A stretch of DNA of 9,110 bases from JBKPDV01 sp046728075 (GCA_046728075.1 JBKPDV010000135.1:1-9110), one strand, 5' to 3'; positions 1-6,143 are shown, counted from the stretch's first letter. Translations and numbers: made by a program. The notes: generated by a model not told the origin, from the letters alone.

Positions 1-230
1 GCCTCGTGAACGACAGCGGGAGAATCCGCCCGCGAGTTGATCACGAGGAGGATCAGCACACGTCCTCGGGGGCCGGCAGGCACCGACCCCAGGAGAGGAA
101 AGAGGCTGTCGCGTTCGCCATAAGCGGGAATGATGAGCGCGTGGCCGAAGCCTCCTGAGATTTTCTCCGCGAGGGACGCCTCGGGCTCCGCGTGGCGGGC
201 GAGGTACTTTGCCTTAACTTTGGAGGTCAC
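1..230 (-). CDS. Probable family 2 glycosyltransferase, N-terminal fragment
   Basis: Partial gene running off the left edge; the first 76 codons are visible. I chose the GTG at 228-230 because an in-frame TGA lies a short way upstream, no ATG comes before it, and a GGAAG sequence sits a few bases ahead of it. After a charged leader of about 28 residues comes a hydrophobic strand with the motif ALIIPAYGERDSLFPLL (residues 31-47), then VLILLVIN (58-65). This strand-loop-strand pattern, 'IPAY.E...L..LL' followed by a 'V.VVVN' strand, is typical of the nucleotide-sugar-binding start of GT-A family 2 glycosyltransferases. The DXD motif and acceptor region lie outside the window, so sugar and acceptor cannot be named. 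The gene lies downstream of miaE in the same direction, 133 bp away across a repeat. The family call is moderate; that the frame is coding is more certain. Confidence 0.6.
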   Translation of the reverse strand, partial: MTSKVKAKYLARHAEPEASLAEKISGGFGHALIIPAYGERDSLFPLLGSVPAGPRGRVLILLVINSRADSPAVVHE

Positions 231-263
231 GTCTTCCGACTCACTTGAAGGCCTGGAGTACCA

Positions 264-346
264 ATCGGTTCATCGGTTCATCGGTTCATCGGTTTATTCA
301 CCCGCTTCGAGTCTTGCCCGGGGCAGATCACCAGATGAACCGATGA
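264..346. repeat. 8-nt tandem repeat with inverted partner
   Basis: The octamer ATCGGTTC occurs three times in a row (264-271, 272-279, 280-287), followed by ATCGGTTT (288-295). About 40 bp further on, GATGAACCGATGA (334-346) is the reverse complement of the octamer array, so the two parts can fold into a hairpin or cruciform. A second shared word, TTCACCCG, occurs at 297-304 and 351-358. The element fills most of the gap between the miaE stop and the glycosyltransferase start. It may act as a weak transcription terminator after miaE, but no T-run supports this. Confidence 0.75.
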
Positions 347-363
347 TTCGTTCACCCGATTCT

Positions 364-933
364 TCAATGTACTGCCGCCCGCAGGGGCAGCTCTGCGATG
401 ACAGTGGCCTCGACGTCGAGAAGCTCATCCAGGCGTTGCCCGATGGTCGCTTCGTCGAAATACAGACGGGCCAGGCGCAGGAAGAGTCCGCGGTGGCGCG
501 CCTCGGCCGCCGTGAGGGCTTCGTAAAAGTCCTTCAGCGCTCCCGCGGGGAGCGCCTCGGCCACGAGCCCGAATCGCTCGCAGCCCCGCGCTTCAATGAT
601 TCCGGACACGAGAAGGCGGTCCAGAAAGTACGGATCGCTGCCCTGGCGGAACTCTCGCGTCAGGCGATTGACATAGGGATCCTTGGCGTCGGGAGAAAGC
701 ACCAGACCGCGCTCGGCAACCCGCTCGTACACCTGGCCAAAGTGGGAGAGCTCCTCCTGAGCGAGCTCGATCATCGCGGAGACGAGCTCTCGCCGGTCCG
801 GGTAGTGGAGCAGGAGCGTCATCGCGGTCGCCGACGCCTTGCGCTCGCAGGCGGCATGGTCGAGGAGGAAGGAGTCGAAGTCCTTTAGGACCGCCTCGAT
901 CCAGAGAGGGGAAGTGGGAGCTTTCAGTTGCAC
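364..933 (-). CDS. miaE: tRNA-(ms2io6A37) hydroxylase, MiaE-type diiron enzyme
   Basis: A 189-residue ferritin-like four-helix protein of the MiaE family, which hydroxylates the isopentenyl side chain of 2-methylthio-N6-isopentenyladenosine at tRNA position 37. The diiron ligands are visible in family order: E30 (ACERKA), E60 with H64 (QEELSHF), E114 (GIIEARGCERF), then E144 with H147 (AEARH). The opening LKAPTSPLWIEAVL is also characteristic, and the length matches the family. The start is a GTG at 931-933; the nearby ATG at 939-941 is in another frame, and no good ribosome binding site is visible. Known family chemistry needs O2 and reduced iron, so the host is probably aerobic or microaerobic; the substrate also needs MiaA and MiaB, which are not in this window. 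The gene is divergent from the amidohydrolase at 1030, with a heptamer repeat between them. Confidence 0.9.
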   Translation of the reverse strand: MQLKAPTSPLWIEAVLKDFDSFLLDHAACERKASATAMTLLLHYPDRRELVSAMIELAQEELSHFGQVYERVAERGLVLSPDAKDPYVNRLTREFRQGSDPYFLDRLLVSGIIEARGCERFGLVAEALPAGALKDFYEALTAAEARHRGLFLRLARLYFDEATIGQRLDELLDVEATVIAELPLRAAVH

Positions 934-950
934 CGGGGCATTATCGCCAA

Positions 951-1011
951 TAGTCGGTAGTCAGTAGTCGGTAGTCGGTAGGTTGGAGAAGTCGACAGTC
1001 GACAGTCGAGG
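951..1011. repeat. Two adjacent 7-nt tandem repeat arrays
   Basis: TAGTCGG/TAGTCAG units run head to tail four times (951-978), ending in a degenerate TAGG. After a 12-nt spacer, GTCGACA occurs twice and then GTCGAGG (991-1011). Both arrays have period 7 but different units. They occupy almost all of the 96-bp gap between the divergent miaE and deacylase starts, so any promoters for the two genes must overlap or abut them. I could not pick out convincing -10 and -35 boxes. Confidence 0.8.
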
Positions 1012-1029
1012 AGACGCTAGACTTGGTCA

Positions 1030-2775
1030 GTGATTCGCTCGAAGGCTCTTGCGGGGATTCTCTTGTCTGCGGCTGGCCTGCTTGCGGCTGGGGGTTGGGC
1101 CGCGAACCGGGAGGCCCCGTTTGACCTGCTGATCGTTGGGGCGTGCATCGTGGATGGAAGCGGAGGTCCCTGGTACCGGGGCGATATCGGTATTCGAGAG
1201 GGGCGGATCGCGAGGATCGGGAAGCTCGCCGGAGCACCGGCGGCGCGCGTCGTGGATGCGGTCGGCCGGGTCGCGGCCCCCGGCTTCATCGACGTCCACG
1301 TTCATGTCGAGGAGAACCTGCCCGCCGATCCGGACGCGCGCAACCTCCTGGCCGACGGGGTGACCACGATCATCACGGGAAACTGTGGCGCGTCCGATCG
1401 AGACGTCGCCGGCTGGCTGTCGCGCCTTTCGGAATCCGGCGTGGGCGTCAACGTCGGCACGCTCTACGGGCACAACACGGCGCGCAGCGAAGTGATGGGC
1501 AACGCCGATCGCGCCCCGACGCCGCGCGAGCTCGCCGAAATGGAGTCGCTCGTACGGCGCGCGATGCGCGACGGGGCGATGGGTCTTTCCACCGGCCTGA
1601 TCTATTCGCCGGGCACGTTCGCCCAGCCACGCGAGATCGCCGCTCTCGCGCGCGTGGCGGGAGAGTCGGGCGGGATCTACGCCACGCACATGCGCAGCGA
1701 GAACGACCGAGTGTTCGAGTCGATCGAGGAATCGAGCGAGGCGGCGCGCGCGGCGGGCGTCCCCCTGCAGATCTCCCATTTCAAGGTGACGAGCGAGCGG
1801 CTGTGGGGCGAAAGCCGGAGGATGCTCGCGCGCGTCGAGGCCGCTCGGGCTTCCGGTCTGGACGTCACCCTCGATCAATACCCGTACACCGCCTCCTCGA
1901 GCGGCCTCGACGTGTTGCTGCCGGAATGGGCTCTGGGCGCGGAGCGGGAGGGGCCGCGGCGCGCGGTCGAGCGGCGTCTGGCCGACCGGAGGGTGCGGCG
2001 GAGGATCGCCGAGGAGATGCTCAAACGATTGGGAGCGACGCTCGGACACCGCGACCTCTCCTATGCCGTCGTGGCGGCGGCACCCTGGGACGCCTCGCTC
2101 GAGGGCAAGAGCCTTCGGCAGATCACGCTGGACTCCGGCGGCCGGGAGACCGGGGCACGCGGTGCGCTCACCGCCGACATCGAGACGATGCTGGAGGTTT
2201 GCGAGCGCGGGGCCGCTTCCGGCCGCGGAGCAGGCGCCTGCGGCACCCAGATGATCTATCACTCGATGAAGGAGGAAGATGTCGAGCGGATTTTCGCGTC
2301 GCCCCTGACGATGATCGCGCGCGACGGAGGCGTCGCCTCCCTGACCGCGGGTAACCCGCATCCGCGAAGCTTCGGAACGAGCGCCCGCGTGCTCGCGCGG
2401 TACGTGCGGGAGCGCGGCCTCGTCTCACTCGAGGAGGCGGTGCGCAAGATGACCTCTCTGCCGGCGCAGCGATTCGGGCTCGAGGGCCGGGGTCTCCTTC
2501 GCGAAGGGCTGCGAGCCGACGTCGTTCTCTTCGATCCCGAAGAGGTGGAGGACCTCTCAACCTTCCAGGACCCCCATCACGATTCGCGCGGCTTCGATCT
2601 CGTTCTCGTCAACGGGGTGATCGTGCGCGACGGCGGCCGGCCCACGTGTGCCCGGCCCGGGATGGCGCTGTACGGGCCGGGTTATCGGGACTCGATGACT
2701 CGTGTGGCGAGGAGTGGTCCTTCTGTCATTGTGAGGGGCGGAGGCCCGAAGAATCTGCTCTCGTTGGCGAAATAG
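1030..2775 (+). CDS. Exported N-acyl-D-amino-acid deacylase-like amidohydrolase
   Basis: 581 residues. Belongs to the D-aminoacylase/dihydroorotase branch of metal-dependent amidohydrolases, which remove the acyl group from N-acyl-D-amino acids. Visible family marks: DVHVH metal ligands (H90, H92), the GNCG cysteine loop (C119), ATHMR (H220), ISHFK (H250), the catalytic aspartate in ARDGGV (D432), then HPRSFGT, the VRKMTSLPAQRFGL helix and ADVVLFDPEE near the end. Residues 5-25 form a signal peptide ending GGWAAN, so the enzyme probably works outside the cytoplasm. GTG at 1030 is the only start after an in-frame TAG at 1018; the GGAG at about 1009 is far for an SD. It is the only plus-strand gene here and converges on coaE. 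Oddity: about the last 17 residues and the TAG stop are encoded by a palindromic intergenic-type repeat, so the native C-terminus was probably overwritten. Exact substrate is not determinable. Confidence 0.9.
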   Translation: MIRSKALAGILLSAAGLLAAGGWAANREAPFDLLIVGACIVDGSGGPWYRGDIGIREGRIARIGKLAGAPAARVVDAVGRVAAPGFIDVHVHVEENLPADPDARNLLADGVTTIITGNCGASDRDVAGWLSRLSESGVGVNVGTLYGHNTARSEVMGNADRAPTPRELAEMESLVRRAMRDGAMGLSTGLIYSPGTFAQPREIAALARVAGESGGIYATHMRSENDRVFESIEESSEAARAAGVPLQISHFKVTSERLWGESRRMLARVEAARASGLDVTLDQYPYTASSSGLDVLLPEWALGAEREGPRRAVERRLADRRVRRRIAEEMLKRLGATLGHRDLSYAVVAAAPWDASLEGKSLRQITLDSGGRETGARGALTADIETMLEVCERGAASGRGAGACGTQMIYHSMKEEDVERIFASPLTMIARDGGVASLTAGNPHPRSFGTSARVLARYVRERGLVSLEEAVRKMTSLPAQRFGLEGRGLLREGLRADVVLFDPEEVEDLSTFQDPHHDSRGFDLVLVNGVIVRDGGRPTCARPGMALYGPGYRDSMTRVARSGPSVIVRGGGPKNLLSLAK

Positions 2776-2812
2776 CGGAGGAGCAGATCCCTCGCTTCGC
2801 TCAGGATGACAG
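2723..2812. repeat. Palindromic interspersed repeat overlapping the deacylase stop
   Basis: The left arm CTGTCATTGTGAGG...CCGAAGAATCTGCTC (2723-2760) and right arm GAGCAGATCC...TCGCTTCGCTCAGGATGACAG (2780-2812) are imperfect inverted copies around a 20-nt centre holding the TAG stop at 2773-2775. A partial second copy of the right end, GCTCAGGGTGAC, follows at 2815-2826. This family ('GTCATTCTGAG...GAAGAATCT...TTCGCTCAGAATGACA') is one I know from many environmental bacterial genomes, usually between genes. Here it lies between convergent genes, supplies the deacylase C-terminus and reaches the coaE stop. It could work as a bidirectional terminator through its long hairpin. Confidence 0.85.
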
Positions 2813-2817
2813 TTTGC

Positions 2818-3417
2818 TCAGGGTGACTGGGGAACCCACTTCCTCCAAAGCTCCTCGACCTTGCTCCTCAGCTCCTCCAGAGATCCGTCATTGACGATCA
2901 CGTCGTGCGCGCGGTCGAAGGCCTGCGACGGGGCAATCTGGCTCGCGATCCGTCGGCGCGCGTCCTCGGCATCTCCGCCTTTCGCTTCCCAACGGCGCAA
3001 GCGCTCCGCCTCGGGAGCGACGACGAGCAGGACACGGTCGTAGTTCGATTCTGTATTCGCCTCGAGCAGCTGCGAAGCCTCAGCCACCGCGACCGAGGCG
3101 CCCCGACGTTGCGCCGCGCCGAAGCGCTGCTCGATCTCGCGGCGCACGAGCGGGTGGATCCGACTCTCGAGCGCGTGGCGCGCCGCGTCGTCCCCGAAGA
3201 CCGTCTCCGCGATGCGAGCGCGGCTGACCTCTCCGTTCGCGCCCAGGACCCGGTCGCCGAAGAGCTCTCGCGCCGCCGCCTCTCCGCCGCCTCCGGGCGC
3301 GTAGAGATCGCGCACGATCGCGTCCGCGTCGAAGATCTCGGCGCCCTTCTCCCGAAGGAGAGAGGCGACCGTGGACTTGCCGGAGGCCAGGCCGCCTGTC
3401 AGGCCGACTCGTAACAT
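2818..3417 (-). CDS. coaE: Dephospho-CoA kinase
   Basis: 199 residues, the normal length for CoaE, which phosphorylates the 3'-hydroxyl of dephospho-CoA with ATP in the last step of coenzyme A synthesis in the cytoplasm. Visible family motifs: the P-loop GLTGGLASGKST (residues 5-16), FDADAIVRDL (29-38), the IHPLVRREI helix (87-95), VAEASQLLEA (111-120, usually 'VEAPLLFE' in the family), DRVLLVVAP (127-135) and the lid helix ending RRRIASQ (154-160). I choose the ATG at 3415-3417 over the TTG just before it, because the protein then begins MLRVGLTGG as is usual. No Shine-Dalgarno is evident; the heptamer repeat starts 7 bases upstream, so leader and promoter must lie within the repeat or further back. 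The stop at 2818-2820 directly follows the palindromic repeat. Identification is firm. Confidence 0.95.
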   Translation of the reverse strand: MLRVGLTGGLASGKSTVASLLREKGAEIFDADAIVRDLYAPGGGGEAAARELFGDRVLGANGEVSRARIAETVFGDDAARHALESRIHPLVRREIEQRFGAAQRRGASVAVAEASQLLEANTESNYDRVLLVVAPEAERLRRWEAKGGDAEDARRRIASQIAPSQAFDRAHDVIVNDGSLEELRSKVEELWRKWVPQSP

Positions 3418-3423
3418 CAAGGA

Positions 3424-3507
3424 GTTGTCAGTTCTCAGTTGTCAGTTATCAGTTCTAATACAATACATGCATTGTAATCCAACTGAAAACTGACAACTGA
3501 AAACTGA
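3424..3507. repeat. Inverted heptamer-array element between amidohydrolase and coaE
   Basis: Five 7-nt units (GTTGTCA, GTTCTCA, GTTGTCA, GTTATCA, GTTCTAA; 3424-3458) face four complementary-type units (CAACTGA, AAACTGA, CAACTGA, AAACTGA; 3480-3507). Between them lies a small palindrome, TACAAT-acatgc-ATTGTA (3459-3476). The whole element can fold into one long hairpin. It begins 7 bp from the coaE ATG and ends exactly at the TAA of the amidohydrolase, so it fills the entire gap between two same-direction genes. Its AT-rich composition stands out from its GC-rich neighbours. It may end amidohydrolase transcripts or carry the coaE promoter; neither is shown. Confidence 0.85.
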
Positions 3508-4800
3508 TTACTTCGCCCCCGGGCCGCGAACCACCTCGCCGCCCTTCATCACCCAGTCGATCTTCTGGAGCACCGAGACGTCTTGCAGGGGATCCCCCGA
3601 GACCGCCACCAGATCCGCCCAGGCCCCGGCCTCGACGACTCCGATCTGTCCGGCCAGCCCGAGCAGATCCGCGGCGGCCGTGGTCGCGCTGCGGATCGCG
3701 TCGATCGGGGACATTCCTATCCGCAGCTCGTACTCGAACTCCCTGGCCTGGTTGATTTCCGTCCAGGGGAAACCGCCGGCATCGGTGCCGAAGGCAATCC
3801 GGACCCCGGCCTTGCGCGCGTTCTCGATCGATCTCCTCTGGATCTTCGGCATCTCCGCCCAGATCGGCGAGCCCGCTTTCGCGCGAGGCTCGGCGACGTA
3901 GGCCCCGACGGTCAGAGTGGGGCAGAGGAAGATTCCTTTGCGGGCCATTTCCCGGGCGATCTCGGGTCGGATCGATTGCCCGTGCTCGATCGAGTCGACA
4001 CCGGCCTCGACCGCGATGCGGATCCCCGTGTCCGACGTCGCGTGCGCGGCGACCTTGATCCGATGCGCGTGGGCCTCGGAGACAACCGCCTCGATCTCCT
4101 CCTTCGTCCAGTTCGGCGGGGAGTCGATGTAACCGTCCGGCGTCGTGCGCAGCCCGCCGGTATTCGCGTAGATCTTGATCCAGTTGACGCCGTAGGAGAT
4201 CTGCTCGCGCACGGCCTTGCGGCATCCATCCGCGCCGTCGCAAACCTGGACTCCGGCCGGAAACTTCCAGTCCGGGCGAAAGCGCAGGATCGGGTAGCTG
4301 CCGGTGGTGGACAACGCGGGTCCCACGACGAAGAGTCGGGGCCCCGGAACGACTCCTTCGTTCACCGCGTCTCTCAACGCGACGTCGCCATAGGAGGCTC
4401 CCTCCGTCTCGAGGTCGCGCATGGTCGTGAACCCGTGCTCCAGCGCGATCTTCAGCGCGCGCACGGCCCGAGCGACCCGGTGCGCGGGATACTCCTTCAG
4501 GATCTGCTCCTCGTATTCGGCCGACGTGGCATCCCCCTGCAGGAGGATGTGGGTGTGGACATCGGCGAGTCCCGGCAAGAGCGTGCGATCTCCGAGTTCG
4601 ATCACGCGCGCGCCGGCGGGGACATCCGCGCCGACTCTCTCGATCCGGTCGCCGGCCACGACCACGACGGGCTTCTCTACGTAGCGCCCCGTCTTGACGT
4701 CCAGTAGTCTCGCGGCGCGCACTGCAAAGACGGGGGAATCCGCGCCGCTCGCCGCGGCGGCGCCGGCCAATCCGAGCAGGATCGCGAGCATCTTCCTCAT
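3508..4800 (-). CDS. Exported prolidase/imidazolonepropionase-like amidohydrolase
   Basis: 430 residues, an amidohydrolase-superfamily TIM barrel resembling the 'Xaa-Pro dipeptidase / imidazolonepropionase-like' group with a binuclear metal centre. Metal-binding residues are visible in order: VHTH (H82, H84), the bridging lysine in WIKIYA (K209), AAHATS (H253), IEHG (H273) and GTDAG (D340). LPGLADVHTH and the closing GAWADLVAVSGDPLQDV are typical of the family. A signal peptide (residues 1 to about 20, MRKMLAILLGLAG then small residues) points to the periplasm. The ATG at 4798-4800 has a strong GGAGG at 4806-4810, five bases away. It starts 30 bp after the selenocysteine rhodanese, probably in the same operon. 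Characterised relatives hydrolyse dipeptides or N-acyl amino acids; the substrate here cannot be inferred. CVQ and DGC cysteines (C187, C193) could form a disulfide after export. Confidence 0.88.
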   Translation of the reverse strand: MRKMLAILLGLAGAAAASGADSPVFAVRAARLLDVKTGRYVEKPVVVVAGDRIERVGADVPAGARVIELGDRTLLPGLADVHTHILLQGDATSAEYEEQILKEYPAHRVARAVRALKIALEHGFTTMRDLETEGASYGDVALRDAVNEGVVPGPRLFVVGPALSTTGSYPILRFRPDWKFPAGVQVCDGADGCRKAVREQISYGVNWIKIYANTGGLRTTPDGYIDSPPNWTKEEIEAVVSEAHAHRIKVAAHATSDTGIRIAVEAGVDSIEHGQSIRPEIAREMARKGIFLCPTLTVGAYVAEPRAKAGSPIWAEMPKIQRRSIENARKAGVRIAFGTDAGGFPWTEINQAREFEYELRIGMSPIDAIRSATTAAADLLGLAGQIGVVEAGAWADLVAVSGDPLQDVSVLQKIDWVMKGGEVVRGPGAK

Positions 4801-4830
4801 CGTCGCCTCCGAGCGATGAGGATATGTCAG

Positions 4831-5178
4831 CTACTTTCGATCGAGGGGGAGGCCCTCCTTCTTCCAGGCGTCGAACCCGCCGTACAGCGGATGGACGTTG
4901 TGGAATCCCGCCTCCATCAGCTCCTGCGCCACCCGGGCGCTCGAGGCTTCGTTGTGTCAGGTGCAGTAAGTGATGATCGTGCGGTCGCGGGGCAGATCCC
5001 CGACGTGCTTGGCAACCTCGTCGGCGGGGATCCGGATTGCTCCTGGAAGTTTCTCGTTCGACCCGCTCCAGGCCTCCGGATTGCGCGCATCGACGAAAGC
5101 CAGCTGCTCCTTGCGGGCCAGGCGCTCCCGGATCTCGTCAGCCGTCACGCGAGTGGCCGTCGCGGTTTGAGTGTCCAT
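4831..5178 (-). CDS. Rhodanese-domain selenoprotein (TGA read as selenocysteine)
   Basis: Read through the in-frame TGA at 4957-4959, this gene encodes 115 residues forming a complete single rhodanese domain: DEIRERL, AFVDARNPEAW (27-37), LPGAIRIPADE (44-54), TIITYCT (67-73), then Sec74, then HNEASSARVAQEL (75-87) and LYGGFDAW, ending DRK at a TAG. Relatives with this loop read YCxCxNEA(T/S)SAR; the second Cys, six residues before the Ser of the SAR helix, aligns with the rhodanese persulfide cysteine, and TGA sits exactly there. A hairpin of bacterial SECIS type follows it. The ATG at 5176-5178 has AGGAGG at 5183-5188. No signal peptide, so it is cytoplasmic, probably a sulfur- or selenium-transfer or redox protein; Cys72 could form a selenenylsulfide with Sec74. 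It lies 30 bp from each neighbour. Alternatives: a recent nonsense mutation or a TGC-to-TGA sequencing error. Sec machinery genes are not in the window. Confidence 0.82.
4921..4945 (-). promoter_or_regulatory. Candidate bacterial SECIS hairpin
   Basis: In the rhodanese mRNA, GCGCC (4936-4940) pairs perfectly with GGCGC (4926-4930), leaving a five-base loop CGGGU (4931-4935). After a two-by-two mismatch (G-G, A-A), CUC (4943-4945) pairs with GAG (4921-4923). There are 21 nt between the TGA and the first loop base. Bacterial SECIS elements, as generally described, sit just downstream of UGA, with the apical loop about 16-37 nt away and a G in the first two loop positions; here the second loop base is G. 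The hairpin lies inside coding sequence, as expected for bacteria. SelB binding is inferred, not shown. Confidence 0.7.
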
Positions 5179-5208
5179 CCGTCCTCCTCTCGCAAACCCG
5201 TTCGCCGT

Positions 5209-6006
5209 TTATCGCTTCCCGATCGTCTCCGCGGGGCGAAACACCCTGACGTCGCGGGCGCGCGCCTGGCCGCGCTCGAAGCCGGCCCGGAAGGCGTCGT
5301 GCGACAGGTTCTCTCGGTAGCGTTCCCGAACCTCGGGCGGTATGTCGGAGAGGCGCTTGCCGCGGCATTCGGGATGGAGGGCCGCGACGAAGCCGCATCG
5401 GTAGTGATTCTCGTGCCGGGCGAAGTCGCCGCCGGCCTTCTCGTAATGTTCCTTCTCCGCGTCCCGGATACCGACCCACCAACTCTCCGCCGCCGTGTCG
5501 AGGCTCTCCGCCCCGGCCTCTTCGAGCGCCTTCCGCGCGGCCTGCGCCTGTTCCGTGGAGTCGGCGAGGACGAAGACGATGGAACGTCCGTGAGCCAGCG
5601 CGTCCTCGTAGAGATAGACCTCGTCCTTCGGAAGGCCTTCCTCTGATTTCTCCTCGAGCTTGCCGGCCGCCGTGGCCCCGCCGATCGCGCCGGCCGCTCC
5701 CAGCAGCGCAGCGGCTGCCAGTCCGATGGCCGTGACCGCGCCGACTCCCGGCACGAGAAGGCTCGCCGCGGCGGCTCCGATCCCGAGTCCTGCCGAGGCG
5801 CCCACGGCCCCGCCGACGACGCCGCCGACCGCCTTGGCCACGCCCGGCTGCTCGGCGTCATCCGTCGGGAGCGCGGACACGTCTTCGGGCGCCGTCTCCG
5901 GAAGCAGAAGCTGAATTCGTTCGAAGGGGATACCCCGTGCCCGCGCGGCGGCGACCCCGCGTTCCGCTGCGGACCGGGAAGGGAAGATTCCGACGACGGG
6001 ATCCAT
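5209..6006 (-). CDS. YflT-like general stress / glycine-zipper membrane protein
   Basis: 265 residues in three parts. Residues 1-35 (VVGIFPSRSAAERGVAAARA, then a strand ending in LLLP) resemble the start of YflT/general stress protein 17M domains. Residues 56-115 are a long Gly/Ala-rich hydrophobic stretch with GxxxG spacing (VGGVVGGAVGASAG, later GAAGAIGGATAAG), a glycine zipper likely to form two membrane helices. The second half (125-172) repeats the strand-helix pattern (SIVFVLADS, then an Ala/Glu helix). The polar C-terminus has HYRCGFVAALHPECRGK (201-217) and AFRAGFERGQ (238-247), a pattern I associate with such proteins. C204 and C214 are the only cysteines. The ATG at 6004-6006 has GGAAGGAGG at 6011-6019. 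It is first in a tight group with the rhodanese and amidohydrolase. Likely a stress-linked membrane protein; the biochemical function is unknown. Confidence 0.78.
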   Translation of the reverse strand: MDPVVGIFPSRSAAERGVAAARARGIPFERIQLLLPETAPEDVSALPTDDAEQPGVAKAVGGVVGGAVGASAGLGIGAAAASLLVPGVGAVTAIGLAAAALLGAAGAIGGATAAGKLEEKSEEGLPKDEVYLYEDALAHGRSIVFVLADSTEQAQAARKALEEAGAESLDTAAESWWVGIRDAEKEHYEKAGGDFARHENHYRCGFVAALHPECRGKRLSDIPPEVRERYRENLSHDAFRAGFERGQARARDVRVFRPAETIGKR

Positions 6007-6055
6007 GGTGCCTCCTTCCAGTTGAGGGCGTCGAATAAGAAGGGCGCGGCGAGAG

Positions 6056-6124
6056 GTCCGGGAGACCGAAGGTTCCTAGCTGAACTCTGGGGTCCGGCCG
6101 ACCGAGGGTCCCCTGCTGATCTCT
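6056..6124. repeat. Two degenerate 33-nt direct repeats, 36-bp period
   Basis: 6056-6088 and 6092-6124 match at 26 of 33 positions by my alignment; shared words are GTCCGG, GACCGA, GGT, GCTGA and CTCT. The second copy can also form a short hairpin (GGGGTCC with GGTCCCC around 6090-6113, one mismatch). They occupy the middle of the 137-bp gap between the PRC-barrel and YflT-like genes, the largest gap within this group, so they may be in a 5' leader, a processing site or a regulatory region. No known element recognised. Confidence 0.6.
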
Positions 6125-6143
6125 CTCCGCGCCCCGGTGTTCC

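Noticed and set aside
941..1237. Minus-strand frame ending in a TDYRLL/TTDYW repeat peptide
   Set aside because: The repeating peptide is just the translated heptamer array, and the rest is antisense to the deacylase.
1027..2361. Long open frames overlapping the deacylase (minus strand 1027-2361 and plus frame 1143-2354)
   Set aside because: Arg/Gly/Pro-rich translations without any family motif; shadows of a GC-rich gene whose own frame has full amidohydrolase motifs.
2646..2894. 82-residue plus-strand frame containing SFCHCEGRRPEESA and IPRFAQDDS
   Set aside because: A translation of the palindromic repeat; such peptides recur wherever this repeat falls and are not real genes.
264..3507. 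CRISPR array
   Set aside because: The repeats are 7-8 nt contiguous tandem units without spacers; no cas genes.
3583..4707. 374-residue plus-strand frame opposite the second amidohydrolase
   Set aside because: Antisense shadow: no motif, highly Asp/Arg/Gly-biased, while the minus strand has all metal ligands and a strong ribosome binding site.
4957..5178. Rhodanese as a 73-residue protein ending at TGA
   Set aside because: It would lack the catalytic loop and the last third of the domain, while the missing part is present in the same frame right after TGA and a SECIS-like hairpin follows. A pseudogene remains possible but is less likely.
4816..5646. 276-residue plus-strand frame across the rhodanese and YflT-like genes
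   Set aside because: Antisense shadow of two well-supported minus-strand genes; no recognised domain.
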